This document shows, one piece after another, positions 61,333 through 64,000 of a DNA stretch of 64,000 nt. The notes under the pieces are model-generated. The model searched no databases and was not told where the DNA came from. It saw only the letters and a program-made list of their open reading frames with translations. Source of the DNA: Desulfobaculum sp044987625. GTDB taxonomy: Bacteria > Desulfobacterota > Desulfovibrionia > Desulfovibrionales > Desulfovibrionaceae. Position 1 is the stretch's first letter, and each line of letters opens with the position of its first letter. Location of the stretch: positions 124,001-188,000 of the forward strand of contig NZ_JBJDSB010000002.1 in assembly GCF_044987625.1 (NCBI RefSeq). Direction: 5' to 3'. A program made the position numbers and the translations under genes.

Positions 61333-62487
61333 ATGTCCTCTTCGCTCAGGCGCGGCGCAGTTGCCGCAATACTCGCCGGTTGTATGCTGCTGGCCCTGCC
61401 CATGGCGGGCGTGGCCGCGCAGAAGGTGTCCTTTGTGTTCGACAGCCGCTTTGTGCCCATGTCCTACGTGCGCAACCAAAAGCCCATGGGCTTCGAGGTG
61501 GAAATCCTCAAGGCCGCCCTCAACAGCACGGGGCTGAGCATCAGCTATACGCCTATGAAGGACTGGGACCGTGCGCAGGCCAACCTTGCCGGCGGTGTGG
61601 CCCATGTGGCCGCTGGTATGACGCGCACCCACCTGCGCGACAGGCTGTTCATCTATCCCCGCACGCCCACTGTGAACTTTTATCTGAAATTCTTTGTGCA
61701 GACGGGGTCGGACGTGCAGCGGGTGGACCAGCTTCGCGGCAAGACCGTGGCGACTATCCGTGATACGCTGTACCAGCGTCTGCTGCAGGACTTTGGCGGC
61801 GTTATCGTCAAACTGTACGACGACGGCGATAAGGCCCTTGCCGCGCTGGCCAAAGGCGAGGTGGACGCCTATTTCGGCGCGCAGAAAATTACCTACGACA
61901 TGATGCGCCGGGAAAATTATACCAATATCCGGGCCGTTGGCGCGTCGCTGAGGCGTGTGCCTGTGTACTTTGCCGTGTACAAGGGCCAGCCCGAATTGCG
62001 CGAGACCATTGAGCGCGGCCTCAACCGCATTATGGCCAACGGCACCTACGACCGCATCTACCGCAAGTGGTTTGTGCCCGAACTCAGCACGGAGCAGCTC
62101 AAGGCCATGCTGAAGCAGGCACAGGACGCGCGCGGCGCGGCATACTTCCCCGACCGTGGCCCCGGCGGCGGCGCGGTGGTTGTGTCCCGCTCCGGTAAGA
62201 CCTACACAGCGGGCGACGTGAACGGCGGTCCTGCTGGCGGTTATACCGCGCTTGAGGCCGCCGTGATGCAGGCCGTGGCGGCTGGTGACCTTGAAATCCG
62301 CGCCGTGGCGGCTGTGAACGGCGAGGGCAAGCCCCGCTTCCTGTCCGGGCGCGAGCGCCAGCTCGTGCGCGAGTTTGGCCGCGACGTCCTCGTTTTGTGG
62401 GAACCGTACCCCGGCGAGCTGGATACATGGATGATTGATAAGCTCCTGCCTTTTGGCGGCGGCGAAAGTATACGCGGTCAGCAGTAA
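61333..62487 (+). CDS. Family 3 binding protein fused to a degenerate cytidine-deaminase-like domain
   Basis: A 384-residue exported protein. Signal peptide (AVAAILAGCMLLALPMAGVAA), then a family 3 solute-binding fold (about 30-255: KVSFVFDSRFVPMSYVRNQK, GVAHVAAGMTRTHLRDRL). Residues of about 268-384 have the layout of a cytidine deaminase: YFPDRGPGGGAVVVSRSGKTY, TAGDVNGGPAGGYTALEAAV, LSGRERQLVREFGRDVLVLW and DKLLPFGGGES correspond to the substrate-loop, the CAE helix, the PCxxC helix and the C-terminal LLP strand. The zinc-binding residues (Cys-Ala-Glu and the two Cys of PCxxC) are absent, so it is probably not catalytic. ATG 61333 has AAGGAG at 11 bases. Confidence 0.65.
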   Translation: MSSSLRRGAVAAILAGCMLLALPMAGVAAQKVSFVFDSRFVPMSYVRNQKPMGFEVEILKAALNSTGLSISYTPMKDWDRAQANLAGGVAHVAAGMTRTHLRDRLFIYPRTPTVNFYLKFFVQTGSDVQRVDQLRGKTVATIRDTLYQRLLQDFGGVIVKLYDDGDKALAALAKGEVDAYFGAQKITYDMMRRENYTNIRAVGASLRRVPVYFAVYKGQPELRETIERGLNRIMANGTYDRIYRKWFVPELSTEQLKAMLKQAQDARGAAYFPDRGPGGGAVVVSRSGKTYTAGDVNGGPAGGYTALEAAVMQAVAAGDLEIRAVAAVNGEGKPRFLSGRERQLVREFGRDVLVLWEPYPGELDTWMIDKLLPFGGGESIRGQQ

Positions 62488-62496
62488 TCCCGTAAC

Positions 62497-62519
62497 GGCC
62501 GGGAGCGCGTCTCCCGGCC
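62497..62519 (+). terminator. Hairpin between the binding-protein fusion and glk
   Basis: GGCCGGGAG/CTCCCGGCC stem (9 bp) with a 5-base loop, lacking a T-run. It may limit read-through rather than terminate. Confidence 0.4.
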
Positions 62520-62552
62520 CATCCCCACACGCTGTGGAGAGGAGAGGGCGAG

Positions 62553-63521
62553 ATGGACAGCATTCTTGCGGCGGACATCGGCGGCACCAATGCGCGTTTT
62601 GCCGTCTTTTCCCTGGATGGGGACGGGGCGCTGGTCATGGGCGAGAGCATCTGGCTGGAGACCGGGCGCTGTGCCAGCTTTGCGGACCTTGTGGGGCAGT
62701 TGGAGGTGGAGCACTTTCCGCTGCTCCCGCGCGATGCCGACGTGGTGGGGCTGGCCGTTGCCGGTCCCGTCCATGGGCGGGCGTATAGCGACCCGCCGAA
62801 TATCCCGTGGGATGTGGACCTTGCCGGGCGCGACGCGCTGTTGTTTAAGGACTTCACCCTCATTAACGACTTTACGGCGCAGGCCTGCGCTTGCATGACG
62901 CCCATCTTTGACGAGGCGCTTCTCATCCTGCCCGGCAAGGCCGAACCGGACACCACACGCGCCGTCATTGGCGCGGGCACGGGCCTTGGCATGGCCGCAC
63001 TGGTCCCCGACGGCGCCGGCGGCTACCGGGTGATGCCCACCGAGGGCGGCCACAGCCTCTTCCCCTTTGTCAGCCGTGAGGAATTCGACTTTATGGACTT
63101 TGTCCGCGACAGGACGGGCCGGCGGCAGGTTATCGGCGACCTTGTGGTGACCGGCCTTGGGCTGAGCCTGCTGCATGAATTCTTTACAGGCGAACGTCTT
63201 GCCCCGGCGGAAGTGACCGCCGGTTTCTATTCCAAGTCCAAGATTCTGGCGTGGGCGGCGCGCTTCTATGGCCGCGCCTGCAGGAATTTTGCCCTGAGCA
63301 CCCTTGCCCTTGGCGGGGTGACCATCAGCGGCGGCGTTGCGGCCCGCTCGCCGGAACTTGTCACCCATCCCGCCTTTGGCGATGCCTTCCGCTTTTCCGA
63401 AACCCATGCCGCTGTGATGGAACGCATTCCTGTTATGCTGAACGCCAACGAGGCCTCCGGGCTGTGGGGTGCGGCGCATGCGGCGTTACACCATGCGCGC
63501 ACGGGCGGGCATGTGACCTAG
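62553..63521 (+). CDS. glk: Glucokinase
   Basis: Glk phosphorylates glucose with ATP. The 322-residue product has the ATP loop ADIGGTNARFAVF, the sugar-binding FKDFTLINDFTAQA, GAGTGLGMAALV, TEGGHSLFPF and VTISGGVAAR. GGAGAGGAG precedes the ATG. It is 65 bases behind the binding-protein fusion and may be cotranscribed; a hairpin in the gap argues against strong coupling. Confidence 0.9.
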   Translation: MDSILAADIGGTNARFAVFSLDGDGALVMGESIWLETGRCASFADLVGQLEVEHFPLLPRDADVVGLAVAGPVHGRAYSDPPNIPWDVDLAGRDALLFKDFTLINDFTAQACACMTPIFDEALLILPGKAEPDTTRAVIGAGTGLGMAALVPDGAGGYRVMPTEGGHSLFPFVSREEFDFMDFVRDRTGRRQVIGDLVVTGLGLSLLHEFFTGERLAPAEVTAGFYSKSKILAWAARFYGRACRNFALSTLALGGVTISGGVAARSPELVTHPAFGDAFRFSETHAAVMERIPVMLNANEASGLWGAAHAALHHARTGGHVT

Positions 63522-63695
63522 CTCTGTTTTCGCTGTGCAGTGCGTTTTGTACGCAGTGTCTGTCATTGGCCTGAAAAAGGCGTGATTTATCCCGTGTATT
63601 GTGGAGGTGGTATTGACTTTTTTTCTGTATCACCATACCACAAGACAATGAGTGTTCTTCGCATGTTAACGTGTTGACGCACTGAGGGGGATGCC

Positions 63696-64000
63696 TTGAA
63701 ACGCCTCATTCTGGGTACGCTGGTACTCGCGGTGATAATCGGTGGAGGTCTGCACAGTGCCCGGGCCACAACGCTCGGCGAACTGCTGCCCGGAATGATT
63801 GCGGAGCACGAGCGTCTGCATGCCGCGCAAAGCCGCGAAGACGCCGCGCAGTACCGCCTGCGGCAGGCCCGCGCCGCGTGGTATCCACGCCTCGACATCA
63901 CGGGCGACGTCACCAAGGAAAACATCGAAAAGACCGGCGTTGCCGGGACGTCCCTCGGGCGCAATATCGAAAAGCTGCGCGCCACCCAGTTGCTGTGGGA
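63696..64000 (+). CDS. TolC-family outer membrane channel (5' part; continues beyond window)
   Basis: A frame beginning with TTG at 63696 behind GAGGGGG has a signal peptide (ILGTLVLAVIIGGGLHSARA) and then the start of a TolC/OEP fold: TLGELLPGMIAEHERLHAAQ and the helix EDAAQYRLRQARAAWYPRLD. Such proteins form the outer-membrane part of type I secretion or efflux systems. The codon ATG at 63691 leads to a stop two codons later, so the TTG is chosen. The gene is cut by the window end. Confidence 0.75.
   Translation, partial: MKRLILGTLVLAVIIGGGLHSARATTLGELLPGMIAEHERLHAAQSREDAAQYRLRQARAAWYPRLDITGDVTKENIEKTGVAGTSLGRNIEKLRATQLLW

Overview
The window looks like a chromosomal segment of a GC-rich sulfate- or sulfite-reducing bacterium of the Desulfovibrio type (order Desulfovibrionales); this is inferred from content, not from a database match. 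The strongest marker is dsrC, the sulfur carrier of dissimilatory sulfite reduction, with its C-X10-C tail (29138-29455). A selenocysteine tRNA, glpAB, an AmrS-type radical SAM enzyme, a MoaE-like protein and the ftsH-folP-cdaA-ybbR-glmM gene order fit an anaerobic Deltaproteobacteria-like chromosome. Most genes are housekeeping. No prophage, transposase, integrase or CRISPR array was seen.

Layout. 1-5227 (minus): a signalling operon of response regulator, PEP-synthase-like protein, histidine kinase and a second response regulator (cut by the window edge). 5661-5827: tRNA-Pro and tRNA-Gly. 5902-12668: amrS, a small exported protein, purM, tRNA-Trp, a radical SAM protein of unknown role, rplM-rpsI and an HD-domain protein. 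12839-18518: a periplasmic binding protein, thiM-thiE and glpA-glpB. 18601-25287 (minus): an envelope cluster with a UPF0280 protein, an LPP20-like protein, a modular GNA1162/FN3/beta-helix lipoprotein and two glycosyltransferases. 25582-32169: a MoaE-like protein divergent from a large TPR membrane protein with a zinc knuckle, a repeat element, then dsrC, a YcaO-TPR protein and a methyltransferase. 32264-32674: tRNA-Gly, tRNA-Cys and tRNA-Gly.

32759-44025: a DUF364 protein, dksA, an RqcH-like NFACT protein, phoH-pgpH-ybeY, a tandem 271-bp non-coding repeat, and argF-argG-argH. 44257-52797: a stand-alone L17-like protein, infA, selC, then ftsH-folP-cdaA-ybbR-glmM and galU. 52858-64000: priA, a TauE-type exporter, a DUF2905 protein, an Smr-domain protein, a pair of single-pass membrane proteins, a DUF4389 protein, a MATE exporter, a binding protein fused to a degenerate cytidine-deaminase-like domain, glucokinase, and the start of a TolC-type protein.

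How the genes work together. Both arms of c-di-AMP turnover are here: the synthase CdaA with YbbR and GlmM, and a PgpH-type phosphodiesterase. GlmM and GalU feed envelope sugar synthesis, which the two glycosyltransferases may use. RqcH, PhoH, YbeY, DksA, IF-1 and L13/S9 make the window rich in ribosome and RNA-quality functions. The least explained items are the dispersed repeat element, the binding-protein/pseudo-deaminase fusion, the L17 paralogue, the zinc-knuckle TPR protein, the modular lipoprotein operon, and the YcaO-methyltransferase-DsrC neighbourhood.
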